Below, in pieces: positions 9,235 through 17,907 of a stretch of DNA of 64,000 bases; position 1 is the stretch's first letter; the number at the start of each line of letters is the position of its first letter. The position numbers and the translations under genes are program-made. The DNA lies in the NCBI GenBank assembly GCA_017451385.1, contig JAFSPS010000050.1:1-64000 (forward strand), given 5' to 3'. The stretch is from Bacteroidales bacterium. Lineage in GTDB: Bacteria; Bacteroidota; Bacteroidia; Bacteroidales; P3. A model generated the notes under the pieces. That model did no database searches and was not told the origin of the DNA. It saw only the letters and a program-made list of their open reading frames with translations.

Positions 9235-9278
9235 AAACAAGTAGAGGTCTCGTTGTAGGCCATCTGCTTGTTTTTTTT
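9235..9278 (+). terminator. terminator after rpsU
   Basis: A stem of AACAAGTAGAGG with CCATCTGCTTGTT (with wobbles) is followed by a run of eight or more T, 30 bases after the rpsU stop. Confidence 0.7.
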
Positions 9279-9341
9279 GTCTGTTTTTCTGTTCAGAAGG
9301 GCTCGAATTCATTGCCTGTTTCCGATGCTTGCTAAAAATGA

Positions 9342-9373
9342 TTTGCGATATAGCGTTAATTATTCTATTTTTG
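9342..9373 (+). promoter_or_regulatory. promoter in the rpsU / type A cargo gap
   Basis: TTTG at 9342-9345, 20 bases, TATTTTTG at 9366-9373. It points at the short overlapping ORFs at 9430-9548 rather than at the cargo gene 400 bases further on. Confidence 0.55.
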
Positions 9374-9449
9374 TAAAATAATATGCTTTTTGCATGTCAT
9401 TGTCAAATATGGCAAGGCGATGGTGTAACATGAACGAAAACAAACAAAT

Positions 9450-9548
9450 ATGAAAGACGGTGAATGGATGACGGACGGTGAATGGATTGAGGAACAAGGA
9501 CGATGTTTACGCCATTATCAAGAAAAAGCGAAATACAATAATTTTTGA
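9450..9548 (+). CDS. possible small protein of 32 residues
   Basis: A short ORF (MKDGEWMTDGEWIEEQGRC, then a basic tail) whose ATG overlaps the TGA of a seven-codon leader ORF at 9430-9453 (MNENKQI) as ATGA. The Asp-Gly-Glu-Trp motif is duplicated. A promoter at 9342-9373 would transcribe it, and A-rich sequence precedes both starts. No family is known to me. It could be a coupled leader/small-protein pair or a chance frame. Confidence 0.3.
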   Translation: MKDGEWMTDGEWIEEQGRCLRHYQEKAKYNNF

Positions 9549-9591
9549 ATAGTGAGTAAGTGGTCAAAATAAACTACATAAACGGCAGTTG

Positions 9592-9680
9592 CATGCTTTT
9601 GCCCTTTCAGGGCGTGAATACTTGGCAACCTTTCCCCAAGGCGATGTTTTGGGATATATGCTTTGTGGCCTTTCAGGCCG
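9592..9680. repeat. palindromic intergenic repeat with three hairpins
   Basis: Three hairpins in 90 bases: GCCC-tttca-GGGC (9601-9613), CCCAA/TTGGG (9634-9653) and GGCC-tttca-GGCC (9667-9679). The outer two lie in direct repeats of about 23 bases beginning ATGCTTT. This layout resembles the short palindromic repeats scattered between genes in Bacteroidetes genomes. It lies just before the type A cargo gene. Confidence 0.6.
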
Positions 9681-9783
9681 TTTGCTAAAGGTAAGCTATT
9701 TTACACGATTACTTACTATCAATATTTTTTATTACACAAAACTGTAAATTTAATTTGCTTACTTAACTTTAAAACAATACAAT

Positions 9784-11913
9784 ATGAGAAAAAAACTATT
9801 CTTTTTCATTTTAGGTCTTTGTGTGGCAAGTTTTGTCATGGCTCAAGACCCTGCAGAGTATAGCAGTTCCAATTGGAACGAGATGGAATACCTCGATGTC
9901 CAGCTCCCTGACTATTATGTATCGCATGACACGATTTATGCTCATAAGGGCGTGTTGACAGAGACTTCTGCCATCGTTCTTCGTGGTGCAGGGGCCTCAG
10001 GTAGTGCTGTGGGCTACAAATTGGAAGTGCCTGCCGACACAAAGCTCCGCATTACTATGATTAGTGGTGATTTTGACTCGTATATGTTGCTCCTTGACGA
10101 GGACTTTAAGCAGATAGGTTTCAACGATGATATGTATATCGGTTTTAGCGAAACCAACATGAACTATAGCGAGCTTTCGCGTAGCCTTACCGCAGGCACA
10201 TACTATTTGATTGCTACCTCCTACTCAAGCGAAGAGTATGGTGAATATAAAGTGTCAATTTTTTATATAGAGGGGAAAGATGTTGCAGATTATGCTTATC
10301 CCACACTACATTGCGGCAACGACACTAACTATACGATACAATATGTGGAATCTGAGTATTTTTTATCTGGCAGAACCATATACTCCAATGATATAGACAT
10401 TACCGAAAGCCTTAACGGTGCCAATGTTTTTCCATTCAAGGTTGATGTCCCGGGTGAAGGGTACTTTGCCATTGAAGAAAAAGTAGCTAACGAGGTGCAA
10501 TATACCCTGCTTTTTATGGATGAAGACTTCAATATTATCAATATAGGAGCAGATGTGATTATTCCGACGGACGAAGCCACAACATTTTATGTTCTTGTCC
10601 TTACTCATAATGCAGGCACCCTGAATATATCTCCAGTGTATGTCAGTATTCCCACAATCTATATTGACCCGCAAGAGGGTAGTGATGAGAACGATGGTGA
10701 GAGTCCAGAAACAGCTGTGGCCTCCTTTGCTCAAGCCGTACATATGACAGGTGATATCGCTAAATATGTATTTATGAGCGACATCACCATAGACGATTAT
10801 TATCATTTTACTAAGGTTAGTATAGTACCTTACGAGGGTAGGAATGTAACTGTCTCTTTTACTCCCAATAGTTACATTAATGGCGAGATTATTGTATTCG
10901 GTTCGGAGGAAGGCACTTTTGACGTTAAGACCAATGGCAATGATGGCGTGTTAAGAGGTCATAACCTGACGATAAAGTACACCGATATAAAAAATAGCAA
11001 AGCCGACGTTTTCTTCTATTCTCTAAATAGTTTGAATATCGCAGGATGCTCGTTTGAAGAGGATACTGTCTCGTCGTTCTTGTATCTCCCTTCAATTGAC
11101 GATGAAAGTCCTATCACACTGGATATTGCTATCAGTGATTGTTATTTCAACAAATGTCAGGTGAAGGCTATGCCTTTTGCCTTTATAGGTAGTAATTTGA
11201 ATATGAGCAATTCAATCTTAGAAAACTGCACTATGGGAGAACCTGCCGCAATGCTTTTCTATGACACGCGAGCCACGTTGTTAAATGTCACGTTGCAAAA
11301 TAACACCTTCCAGCCACAGAATGAAAACTATCTCCCCTTGCAACTTCCCGAGGGTGTGGAAAACTTCCGTAAAGAGCGTTTGGCAGGTATCGTGATTTCT
11401 ATCAATACAACGGTAGAATGTCAGGGCACAACATCTATTGATACAAACAACTACTGCATGATTGATAATTCATCGTCATTTGTTGTCAATGAGGACCTTG
11501 ATGCCGATGCCGTAGCGCGCATCATTCCCATTAATGCCAACGTGAATGACAATGCGGTGGTCCCCAATTACAACGAGCATGAGGTAATCCTCACTGGCGA
11601 CAAGGTCAGCAGCAACTACAATAAGTTCTTTGTTGTGCAGATGAATCCTGATGAGAAGTGGATTATTGATGACAATGGCGAATTGGCGCTTGACACCGAA
11701 GAGGCGCCGCTTGCCATATCCTCAGTCGAGGCGCAGGCAGTAAAGGTCTATGCACAAGGAAGACGTATTGTTGTTGAAGGTGCTAATAACAATATTGACA
11801 TCTATGACACAATGGGGCGCAACGTGAACAGACTGAACGGTATGTTGCCAACAGGTGTTTATGTCGTGCGTGTCGGCATGCAGCAAACAAAGATGGTCTG
11901 CATAGTGAAATAA
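9784..11913 (+). CDS. secreted beta-helix protein with T9SS type A sorting domain
   Basis: A 709-residue exported protein: signal peptide 1-21 (ends VMAQ), an N-terminal all-beta part with two similar halves (about 40-160 and 180-290, each with a LLDEDF or LFMDEDF motif), a segment like IYIDPQEGSDENDGESPETAVAS that commonly opens right-handed parallel beta-helices, a beta-helix region (about 300-545), and a C-terminal T9SS type A domain of about 65 residues (VKVYAQGRRIVVEGANNNIDIYD, GRNVNRLNGMLPTGVYVVRV). The function is unknown; such proteins are exposed on the surface or released. The ATG follows an A-rich stretch. It is closed by the hairpin at 12017-12054. Confidence 0.82.
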   Translation: MRKKLFFFILGLCVASFVMAQDPAEYSSSNWNEMEYLDVQLPDYYVSHDTIYAHKGVLTETSAIVLRGAGASGSAVGYKLEVPADTKLRITMISGDFDSYMLLLDEDFKQIGFNDDMYIGFSETNMNYSELSRSLTAGTYYLIATSYSSEEYGEYKVSIFYIEGKDVADYAYPTLHCGNDTNYTIQYVESEYFLSGRTIYSNDIDITESLNGANVFPFKVDVPGEGYFAIEEKVANEVQYTLLFMDEDFNIINIGADVIIPTDEATTFYVLVLTHNAGTLNISPVYVSIPTIYIDPQEGSDENDGESPETAVASFAQAVHMTGDIAKYVFMSDITIDDYYHFTKVSIVPYEGRNVTVSFTPNSYINGEIIVFGSEEGTFDVKTNGNDGVLRGHNLTIKYTDIKNSKADVFFYSLNSLNIAGCSFEEDTVSSFLYLPSIDDESPITLDIAISDCYFNKCQVKAMPFAFIGSNLNMSNSILENCTMGEPAAMLFYDTRATLLNVTLQNNTFQPQNENYLPLQLPEGVENFRKERLAGIVISINTTVECQGTTSIDTNNYCMIDNSSSFVVNEDLDADAVARIIPINANVNDNAVVPNYNEHEVILTGDKVSSNYNKFFVVQMNPDEKWIIDDNGELALDTEEAPLAISSVEAQAVKVYAQGRRIVVEGANNNIDIYDTMGRNVNRLNGMLPTGVYVVRVGMQQTKMVCIVK

Positions 11914-12016
11914 ACCACAGGATGGAAAAGAGTGGCTTCTGAGATTGCTACCTTGTAAGGTAATCAGATGTTTCCGGCTGACAAGCAAATCGTTTAGAGG
12001 CCATCATAAAGCGAAG

Positions 12017-12054
12017 GCGTGCATCCACTTGAGAAAGGGGATGCACGCTTTGTT
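12017..12054 (+). terminator. terminator after the type A cargo gene
   Basis: A perfect 10-bp stem GCGTGCATCC/GGATGCACGC with a 12-nt loop followed by TTTGTTTT, 100 bases beyond the stop. Confidence 0.75.
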
Positions 12055-12103
12055 TTGATGCTTCACATGTTGTGGCAATACTATTGTCATTGTACTGGTG
12101 AAA

Positions 12104-12135
12104 AAAAAAGACGCACCATTTGAGTGCGTCTTTTT
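12104..12135 (-). terminator. terminator after the HU gene (bidirectional look)
   Basis: GACGCAC (12110-12116) pairs with GTGCGTC (12124-12130); A-run on the left and T-run on the right make it usable in both directions. It is 20 bases beyond the HU stop on the minus strand. Confidence 0.75.
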
Positions 12136-12154
12136 AGCAATAAGGAGCGTCTTG

Positions 12155-12418
12155 TTAGAAAACGATGCTCTTAGACATTTTGAATTTGCCAGCTTTCTTT
12201 GCAGCAATCTTGATTTTCTTCTTGCTCTGGGGGTTGATGCCAGTACGAGCGGCACGCTCGGTAACAGAGAAAGTGCCAAAGCCGGGGATGGTGACTTTTT
12301 CGCCCTTTTTCATGTTCTCAACGGTAGCTTCGATGAAGGCGTCGAGAGCTTTGTGTGCGTCAACTTTGGTCAGACCGGCTTTTTCAGCCATGGCGGAAAT
12401 GAGTTCGGTTTTGTTCAT
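12155..12418 (-). CDS. hup: HU-family DNA-binding protein
   Basis: An 87-residue protein (MNKTELISAMAEKAGLTKVD, GEKVTIPGFGTFSVTERAAR, TGINPQSKKKIKIAAKKAGKF), with the HU/IHF helical dimer part and the beta-arm. The arm keeps the usual G-x-NP motif. It binds and bends DNA as a nucleoid protein. The ATG at 12418 is where the family starts; the longer open frame upstream overlaps the promoter. Strong own promoter at 12459-12491. Confidence 0.95.
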   Translation of the reverse strand: MNKTELISAMAEKAGLTKVDAHKALDAFIEATVENMKKGEKVTIPGFGTFSVTERAARTGINPQSKKKIKIAAKKAGKFKMSKSIVF

Positions 12419-12458
12419 GGTTTTGTTTTTTTTGATTGTTAATGATTTAATAACAATG

Positions 12459-12491
12459 CAAATATATGCAAAATAATAAATATAAAGCAAA
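12459..12491 (-). promoter_or_regulatory. promoter of the HU gene
   Basis: Minus strand: TTTG (plus 12488-12491), 21 bases, TATATTTG (plus 12459-12466), about 40 bases before the ATG. Confidence 0.6.
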
Positions 12492-12536
12492 TAATTTTTT
12501 ATGATTTATTATGAATTTAACATTTGCTCCTCTCTA

Positions 12537-13475
12537 TTATTTTAATTTCCAGCCACTTATATTGTACCCTCGATTGAACTCTTCTGCCGAAATTCTTTTT
12601 TTTCCGCTGATTTGCAGGCTTAAAATTGAGATATATCCATCGGATATACCGATTTTTATGCTCTTTTTATCATCGTTTATGATGGCCCCTTTCAGTGCAT
12701 TGTTGTCGGCAATAAAATCTACCTCGAAAATCTTTGTTGCTATCTCTTCTCCTTTGTCGTTGATGAATGTTGTTGTAGCAGCAGGGTAGGGTGAGAGACC
12801 GCGCACGAAGTTGCGTATCTCTATGCCGCTTTTGTGCCACGGTATGGCGCAGTCGGCTTTGAATATTTTGGGTGCGGCTTTCAGGTCGGTCGGGTTGGGT
12901 TGCAGCGTGGGCTTCAGGCTTTTGCTGGCTATGCCGTCCAACGTTTCCACCACCAGTGTCTGCCCCATGGCGGCGAGGCGGTCGTGGAGGGTCTCGGCGG
13001 TATCGCTGTCGCTGATGGGGCAGCGGCGTTGCAGCAGTAGTGCGCCCTCGTCAATGCGTTCGTTGAGCATGAAGGTGGTTACGCCGCTCTCCCGTTCGCC
13101 GTTGATGATAGCCCAGTTGATGGGTGCCGCGCCGCGGTATTGTGGGAGCAGCGAGGCGTGGAGATTGAAGGTGCCTTGTGGCGGCATGGCCCATACCACC
13201 TGAGGCAGCATGCGGAAAGCCACAACGACAAATATGTCGGCTTGCCAGGCTCGTAGGGCGTTGAGGAAAGCCTCGTCGCGTAGTTTTTCGGGCTGCAGGA
13301 GTGGCAGCGCATGGTCTGTGGCGTATTGTTTCACTGGCGAGGCAATGGTCTTGAGACCGCGTCCGGCTTGTCGGTCGGGCACCGTCACCACGCCCACCAC
13401 CTGATGTGACGAATGGCATATAGCGTCGAGCGAGGCGACGGCAAAGTCGGGGGTTCCCATGAAAACTACTCTCAT
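12537..13475 (-). CDS. fmt: methionyl-tRNA formyltransferase
   Basis: A 312-residue protein of normal length that formylates initiator Met-tRNA using 10-formyl-tetrahydrofolate. The N-terminal catalytic domain shows MGTPDFAV, the active-site stretch FNLHASLLPQYRGAAPINWA with Asn104 and His106, and Asp142 in NERIDEG. The C-terminal OB-like domain (about 205-312) includes RGLSPYPAA. It lies downstream of ribH (112-base gap) in a minus-strand series flippase-rpoN-ribH-fmt. Confidence 0.96.
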   Translation of the reverse strand: MRVVFMGTPDFAVASLDAICHSSHQVVGVVTVPDRQAGRGLKTIASPVKQYATDHALPLLQPEKLRDEAFLNALRAWQADIFVVVAFRMLPQVVWAMPPQGTFNLHASLLPQYRGAAPINWAIINGERESGVTTFMLNERIDEGALLLQRRCPISDSDTAETLHDRLAAMGQTLVVETLDGIASKSLKPTLQPNPTDLKAAPKIFKADCAIPWHKSGIEIRNFVRGLSPYPAATTTFINDKGEEIATKIFEVDFIADNNALKGAIINDDKKSIKIGISDGYISILSLQISGKKRISAEEFNRGYNISGWKLK

Positions 13476-13586
13476 ACGGTGTTGCGGTATATTTGGTTAG
13501 TAGATGTTTTGTTGTGAAGATGTGATAATGTAGGTAGGATTTATGATGTGCATGTAGTCGTGCGTGTAGCAGTTGGGCAGGGTAGC

Positions 13587-14108
13587 CTATTCGAGGTTGA
13601 AAGACCACGGCTCGTCATTGAGTTTGTTGTAGAGGCTGCACATCTTGAGTGCCGTCACGGCGGCTTCTATGCCCTTGTTGCCATGCTGTCCGCCGGCGCG
13701 GTCAAGTGCTTGCTGCATGTTGTTGGTGGTCAGCAGGCCGAAGATGACGGGGCTGTCGTGGCGTAGCGACACTTCGGTGATGCCGTGAGCCACGGCTTCG
13801 CAGATGAAGTCGAAGTGGCGTGTCTCGCCCTGAATGACGCATCCGAGGCAGATGACGGCATCCAGATGGGGTGCTATGGTGAGCAGATGGTCTGCCATAG
13901 AGGTCAGCTCGTAGCTGCCTGGCACATGCACCACGGTGATGTCCTTCTCCTGTGTGCCGAACTGGACGAGGGTGTCGTAGGCTCCTTGCAGCAGGTTGTC
14001 GGTTACCGTAGCGTTCCATTCTGCTACGACGATGGCTATATGGAGCCCTTTGCCCGACGGTACTGCGTCGGCGTTATATTCGGAGAGGTTGGTCTTCTTG
14101 GTTTCCAT
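13587..14108 (-). CDS. ribH: 6,7-dimethyl-8-ribityllumazine synthase
   Basis: A 173-residue protein joining 3,4-dihydroxy-2-butanone-4-phosphate and the ribityl-aminopyrimidine to give lumazine, the penultimate step of riboflavin synthesis. Motifs: AEWNATVTDNLLQGA, VPGSYELT, CVIQGETRHFDFICEAVAHG (catalytic His region) and RHDSPVIFGLLTTNNMQQA. It has a short N-terminal extension compared with E. coli, as usual in Bacteroidetes. It lies 48 bases downstream of rpoN, so co-transcription is likely. Confidence 0.95.
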   Translation of the reverse strand: METKKTNLSEYNADAVPSGKGLHIAIVVAEWNATVTDNLLQGAYDTLVQFGTQEKDITVVHVPGSYELTSMADHLLTIAPHLDAVICLGCVIQGETRHFDFICEAVAHGITEVSLRHDSPVIFGLLTTNNMQQALDRAGGQHGNKGIEAAVTALKMCSLYNKLNDEPWSFNLE

Positions 14109-14156
14109 TTATTGTCGTTATTTGTTAAGTGTGATATATATATGTTATGATGTTGT

Positions 14157-15575
14157 TCAGTGAGTACGGCGCAGGTGGCGTGTGGCAATGCCGAGGTCCT
14201 TGCGGTAGTTGGCGATGGTGCGACGGGCTATGGGGAAGCCTTGCTTGTTGAGTTGGTCGGCAATTTGTTCGTCAGTCAGCGGGTTGCGAGGGTCCTCGTG
14301 TGCCACGAGGTCGTGAATCAAGGCTTTGATTGCTTCTGCCGACACCTCGTCGCCGCTGTCGGTGGTATAGCTGGTGGAGAAGCACTTGTCGAGGCCTATG
14401 ATGCCGAAATCGGTCTGTACATATTTGGAGTTGACGATGCGCGAGATGGTTGAGGGGTCGTAGCCTGTGCGTTGTGCTATCTCTTTCTGCATCAGCGGTC
14501 GTTTGTCTGACGGGTTGCCGCTCATTAGGTAGTCGTGCTGTGCTTCGGCTATGGCGTTCATGACGCGCAGCAGGGTCTGCTGTCGTTGGTGGAGTGTGTC
14601 GATGAGCATATCTGCGGAGCTCTTCTGCTTGTTGAGGAACGACATCTCTTCCTTCTGTTGGCGTGATAGGCTTTTCGTTGTGTCGTTGAGCTCGTTCAGG
14701 TGGGCGATGTAGTCCTCGTCGAAGTTTATTTCGGGCATGTTGCCGCGAGCGAGGGCTACGAGCAGGCGGTTGCCCTGACGAGAGATGATGAAGTCTGGCG
14801 AGACGTAGGCGGTTTCGTCGCTGCCGGCAGGTTTCAGCGTGAGGCGGCGTATGAGAGCAAAGACTTTGTCGCCTTCGTCGTCGTCGAGAGCCATCTGTTG
14901 GCGTATGCGTCGTTCGTTGCCGTTCATCAGCAGGTCGTAGTAGCGCGACACGATGGTGGTGGCAGTGGCTACTTCGGACGAGGACTGAGGCATGCGGCGT
15001 AGTTGTAGCAACATGCACTCCTGAGCGTCGTGTGCCGCTATGCCGGCAGGGTCAAGGCTCTGTACCACGCGCAACATGGACTCAATGTCGCTCAACGTCG
15101 TGGCTATGCCGCGGCTGTAGAGGTCGTTGACGATGATGGCGGGGTCGGTGGTGAAGTAGCCCGAATCGTCCAAGGAGCCAATAATCTCTTCGCAGATGGT
15201 CTGTTGGCGTTTGTCGAGGTCAAGGAATCCGAGCTGCTGGCGTAGGTCGTCGATGAGCGATGTGGCATCGGCAATCTGCGGCTCTGGCCGTTCGTCGGCG
15301 GAGTGGTCGCTTGGCAGGTAGTCGCGGTAGTCGCGTTCGCCGTCTTCGTCATACTCGTCGGAGAGCAGGCGTTCGCCGCTTTCCTGTACGGGTACGTCTT
15401 TGCTGCTGTCGTTCTCCAGCGATGTGGGGTCGAGCAGCGGGTTTTGCGTCACCTCTTCTTTCACCACGTCCTCTATCTGGTCAACGTTCTTGCCCAGCAG
15501 CTCTAAGAGGAAGAGTTGCTGCCGTGTCAGTCGTTGCTGTTGTTTCTGCTGCTGTCGTTGTCCTGTGGTGGGCAT
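14157..15575 (-). CDS. rpoN: RNA polymerase sigma-54 factor
   Basis: A 472-residue protein. The Gln-rich N-terminal activator-interacting region (LTRQQLFLLELLGKNVDQIE) is followed by an acidic linker (about 45-95), the core-binding domain (about 98-290) and the DNA-binding part with the helix-turn-helix (about 355-390) and the RpoN box (ARRTIANYRKDLGIATRHLR, last 25 residues). It directs transcription from -24/-12 promoters with enhancer-binding ATPases. It sits 4 bases after the flippase gene stop, so both are in one transcript. Confidence 0.95.
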   Translation of the reverse strand: MPTTGQRQQQKQQQRLTRQQLFLLELLGKNVDQIEDVVKEEVTQNPLLDPTSLENDSSKDVPVQESGERLLSDEYDEDGERDYRDYLPSDHSADERPEPQIADATSLIDDLRQQLGFLDLDKRQQTICEEIIGSLDDSGYFTTDPAIIVNDLYSRGIATTLSDIESMLRVVQSLDPAGIAAHDAQECMLLQLRRMPQSSSEVATATTIVSRYYDLLMNGNERRIRQQMALDDDEGDKVFALIRRLTLKPAGSDETAYVSPDFIISRQGNRLLVALARGNMPEINFDEDYIAHLNELNDTTKSLSRQQKEEMSFLNKQKSSADMLIDTLHQRQQTLLRVMNAIAEAQHDYLMSGNPSDKRPLMQKEIAQRTGYDPSTISRIVNSKYVQTDFGIIGLDKCFSTSYTTDSGDEVSAEAIKALIHDLVAHEDPRNPLTDEQIADQLNKQGFPIARRTIANYRKDLGIATRHLRRTH

Positions 15576-15579
15576 ATTC

Positions 15580-17163
15580 TTATTTGTTGCCTTTGCGGCG
15601 TAGTTTGTTGTATATGTTGAAGAATAGGTTGTTCACGTCGTCCGAGATATTGGCGCGAAGCGTCAGCAGTATGGCTATGACGGCGAGGATGCCGCTCTTG
15701 GCAATGGCGTCGATGAGCACATGGGGCATCAGCGGCGTGAGCAGCCACGTCCAGAGCCGTTCAAGGAGTGCGAGGAGCACCATGATGGCTACAATGCTTA
15801 TCTGACGCTTTGAGAAGATGCTTATCTTGAGCTTGCAATGGACATATACGAGTTGCGAGATATTGTATATTAGTGCAGCACCCAGCGTTGCTGTGGCGGC
15901 GCCGCTAACGCCCATGAGTGGTATCAGCAGTGCGTTGAGTGTCAGTGCTGTGATGGTGAGCAGGAGGGTGAAGGGTAGCGAGAGGATATAGCGGTTAGAG
16001 TAGTTGAGTACGGGGATGACGATAGAGCAGGTCTGCGAGATGATGTTGCTGAATCCCATGATGAGAACTACGGCGGTGCCTGCCACATAGTTAGCACCAT
16101 TGGGGATGACGCTGTATAGTGCATTGAGGTTGATGCAGATGAAGAAATAGAGCATGGAACTGACGAGCAGCTGGTGGAGCGACACTTTCTGTGCCAGCTG
16201 GTTGACGGTGCCTATGTCGCCCTCCTTCATGCTCTGAGCCACGACGGGGCCCGAAATGGCCAGTAGCGAGCGCGATGGCACGCCTATCACGTTGGCTATG
16301 TAGGATGCTATGGTGTAAACTCCTGCCATGGCGAGGCCTCCCTGCGCACCGATGAAGAGCGAGTTGAACAGCTGCACGTTGGACGAAAGAGATACTACCG
16401 TGGTGATAAGGGTGTAGCCGAGGATGCGTCGGACCATCTGAGTCGTGATGAAGTGGCGGTCTATGCGGAACGATATTTTGCCCATCGACAGCAGGTAGCA
16501 GAAATCGACAGTGGCGGCAATGGCGTATGAAGTGCAGAATAAGAATACGAAGAGGTCTAACGAGATGATGCTATGGCCATAGAGCAGATAGGCTACAAGA
16601 TTGCACAATCGTATGAGTACTTCGCGCACGAACTTGGGCACGGCGATGCGCATCAGCACGTTGGAGCAGGACTCGAACACCGTGGTGTAGAGTGCGAAGA
16701 AGGTGAGCGGCAGCAGGTGATAGACGTATTTTGTGAAGAGTTGCGAATGTTCGGCGTAAAGGGTTACGATGCCATTCTTGCATAGGACGAAGGCAATGGC
16801 AAAGAGCAGGAAGCCTACCAGAGGCAGCAGCAGAGCCCATGCGAAGAAACCGTGGTCGCTGCCGTCCTCCTCTTTGAAGTAGGGATAGAAACGGATGATG
16901 GAGTTGTTGGCCCCCAGCATGGCGAGCGAGGAGAAGAGCATGGCAGCATCTACGAGGATGCGTGTGAGCCCTATCTCGTCGGCCGAGAGGCAGTCGGTAA
17001 GGACAAAAAAGGTAGTAACGAAACCTATCGCTATACCCAGATAGTTAGCGATAGAGCCTTTTATCGTCTGCCGTGCTATTACTCCCATAATCAACGGCAA
17101 AGGTACGTTTTTTTTCGCTATCTGCGATGCATCTTGTCCTCCTTTGTTTGTGCGAGTGGTCAT
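15580..17163 (-). CDS. polysaccharide flippase (MOP/Wzx-like membrane protein)
   Basis: A 527-residue, very hydrophobic protein with about 12-14 membrane segments. It resembles the polysaccharide-export part of the MOP flippase superfamily (GSIANYLGIAIGFVTTFFVL near the N-terminus, LGANNSIIRFYPYF). Members move lipid-linked glycans across the inner membrane. The first 25 residues are soluble and basic, and the Met at residue 26 (MGVIARQ) is a possible alternative start. It is the first gene of the minus-strand series with rpoN, ribH and fmt. The substrate cannot be told. Confidence 0.85.
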   Translation of the reverse strand: MTTRTNKGGQDASQIAKKNVPLPLIMGVIARQTIKGSIANYLGIAIGFVTTFFVLTDCLSADEIGLTRILVDAAMLFSSLAMLGANNSIIRFYPYFKEEDGSDHGFFAWALLLPLVGFLLFAIAFVLCKNGIVTLYAEHSQLFTKYVYHLLPLTFFALYTTVFESCSNVLMRIAVPKFVREVLIRLCNLVAYLLYGHSIISLDLFVFLFCTSYAIAATVDFCYLLSMGKISFRIDRHFITTQMVRRILGYTLITTVVSLSSNVQLFNSLFIGAQGGLAMAGVYTIASYIANVIGVPSRSLLAISGPVVAQSMKEGDIGTVNQLAQKVSLHQLLVSSMLYFFICINLNALYSVIPNGANYVAGTAVVLIMGFSNIISQTCSIVIPVLNYSNRYILSLPFTLLLTITALTLNALLIPLMGVSGAATATLGAALIYNISQLVYVHCKLKISIFSKRQISIVAIMVLLALLERLWTWLLTPLMPHVLIDAIAKSGILAVIAILLTLRANISDDVNNLFFNIYNKLRRKGNK

Positions 17164-17321
17164 GATTGTACGATAAGAGTATGGAACTAATTGTGTGTTA
17201 TTTTGTTATTACGGACGGTGTGGTGTGAGCCATCGGCTGGTTGAAGATTTGTGCTGGTGGCCGACGAGGTGTTCCTTGCGGACAACGAAATCTGAGAAAT
17301 GGACAGATGACGAAAAAATAT

Positions 17322-17352
17322 TTTGTCAGTATTCAAAAAGTTTGTATCTTTG
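17322..17352 (+). promoter_or_regulatory. promoter of tRNA-Cys
   Basis: TTTG at 17322-17325, 19 bases, TATCTTTG at 17345-17352; about 20 bases before the tRNA 5' end. Confidence 0.8.
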
Positions 17353-17371
17353 CATCCGCAAAAAGACAAAA

Positions 17372-17442
17372 GGTCGTTTGGCCGAGGGGCTAGGCACAGG
17401 TCTGCAAAACCTGCTACTCCGGTTCAAATCCGGAAGCGACCT
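17372..17442 (+). tRNA. trnC(gca): tRNA-Cys (GCA anticodon)
   Basis: A 71-nt gene: acceptor GGTCGTT/AGCGACC, discriminator T as usual for cysteine tRNAs, anticodon stem CAGGT/ACCTG with loop CTGCAAA (anticodon GCA), and T-loop GTTCAAATC. CCA is not encoded. Confidence 0.95.
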
Positions 17443-17451
17443 CAGGAAAGG

Positions 17452-17487
17452 AAAGAGATGACTCACTGCGAGTTATCTCTTTTTTTA
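17452..17487 (+). terminator. terminator after tRNA-Cys
   Basis: AAAGAGATgACTC pairs with GAGTtATCTCTTT around a short loop and continues in a T-run, 10 bases after the tRNA. Confidence 0.8.
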
Positions 17488-17757
17488 TGATGTTCTTCTG
17501 TTGGAGCAGTCGTAGTGATGTCATTGTTTTTTTTGTTATTCGCCTGTCAGCCTATCTGCCACGATTTCATATTGTGCATTGTATCTTTTTTGCTTGTTCA
17601 TCGTTGGGATATTGTCTTACTGCGTGCATAGTTTGCAGTGGATATGGCTCGAAAGAACATTTAGGGTAAGGCTAATGACCAATGCCAAGCTCGCATGAGT
17701 ATTGGCATGACGAGAAGACGTCTAAATGAAATTGAACATTTTTAGCATCGCTCTTTA
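17488..17757. other. intergenic, nothing recognised
   Basis: About 270 bases between the tRNA-Cys terminator and the promoter of the next gene. Short open frames in it have no coding character, and no repeat or hairpin stands out. Confidence 0.5.
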
Positions 17758-17787
17758 TTGATTGTTCAATATAATTTTGTAATTTTG
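17758..17787 (+). promoter_or_regulatory. promoter of the 17.9-kb secreted protein gene
   Basis: TTG at 17758-17760, 19 bases, TAATTTTG at 17780-17787; the leader to the ATG at 17908 is about 115 bases. Confidence 0.5.
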
Positions 17788-17907
17788 CAAACTGATTTTA
17801 ATCTCTTTGGCGTGTGCATGAGGCGGACAGAGTGTGCTGGCAACGTCAGGTTGAAGGGGAGGCGGATGCCACTTGTGCGCGTTGGGAGGACATAAAACAA
17901 AGTAAAT

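Noticed and set aside
17487..17669. Small hydrophobic ORF after tRNA-Cys
   Set aside because: Begins within the tRNA terminator T-run, Cys- and Phe-rich by chance of T-rich DNA, no start context.
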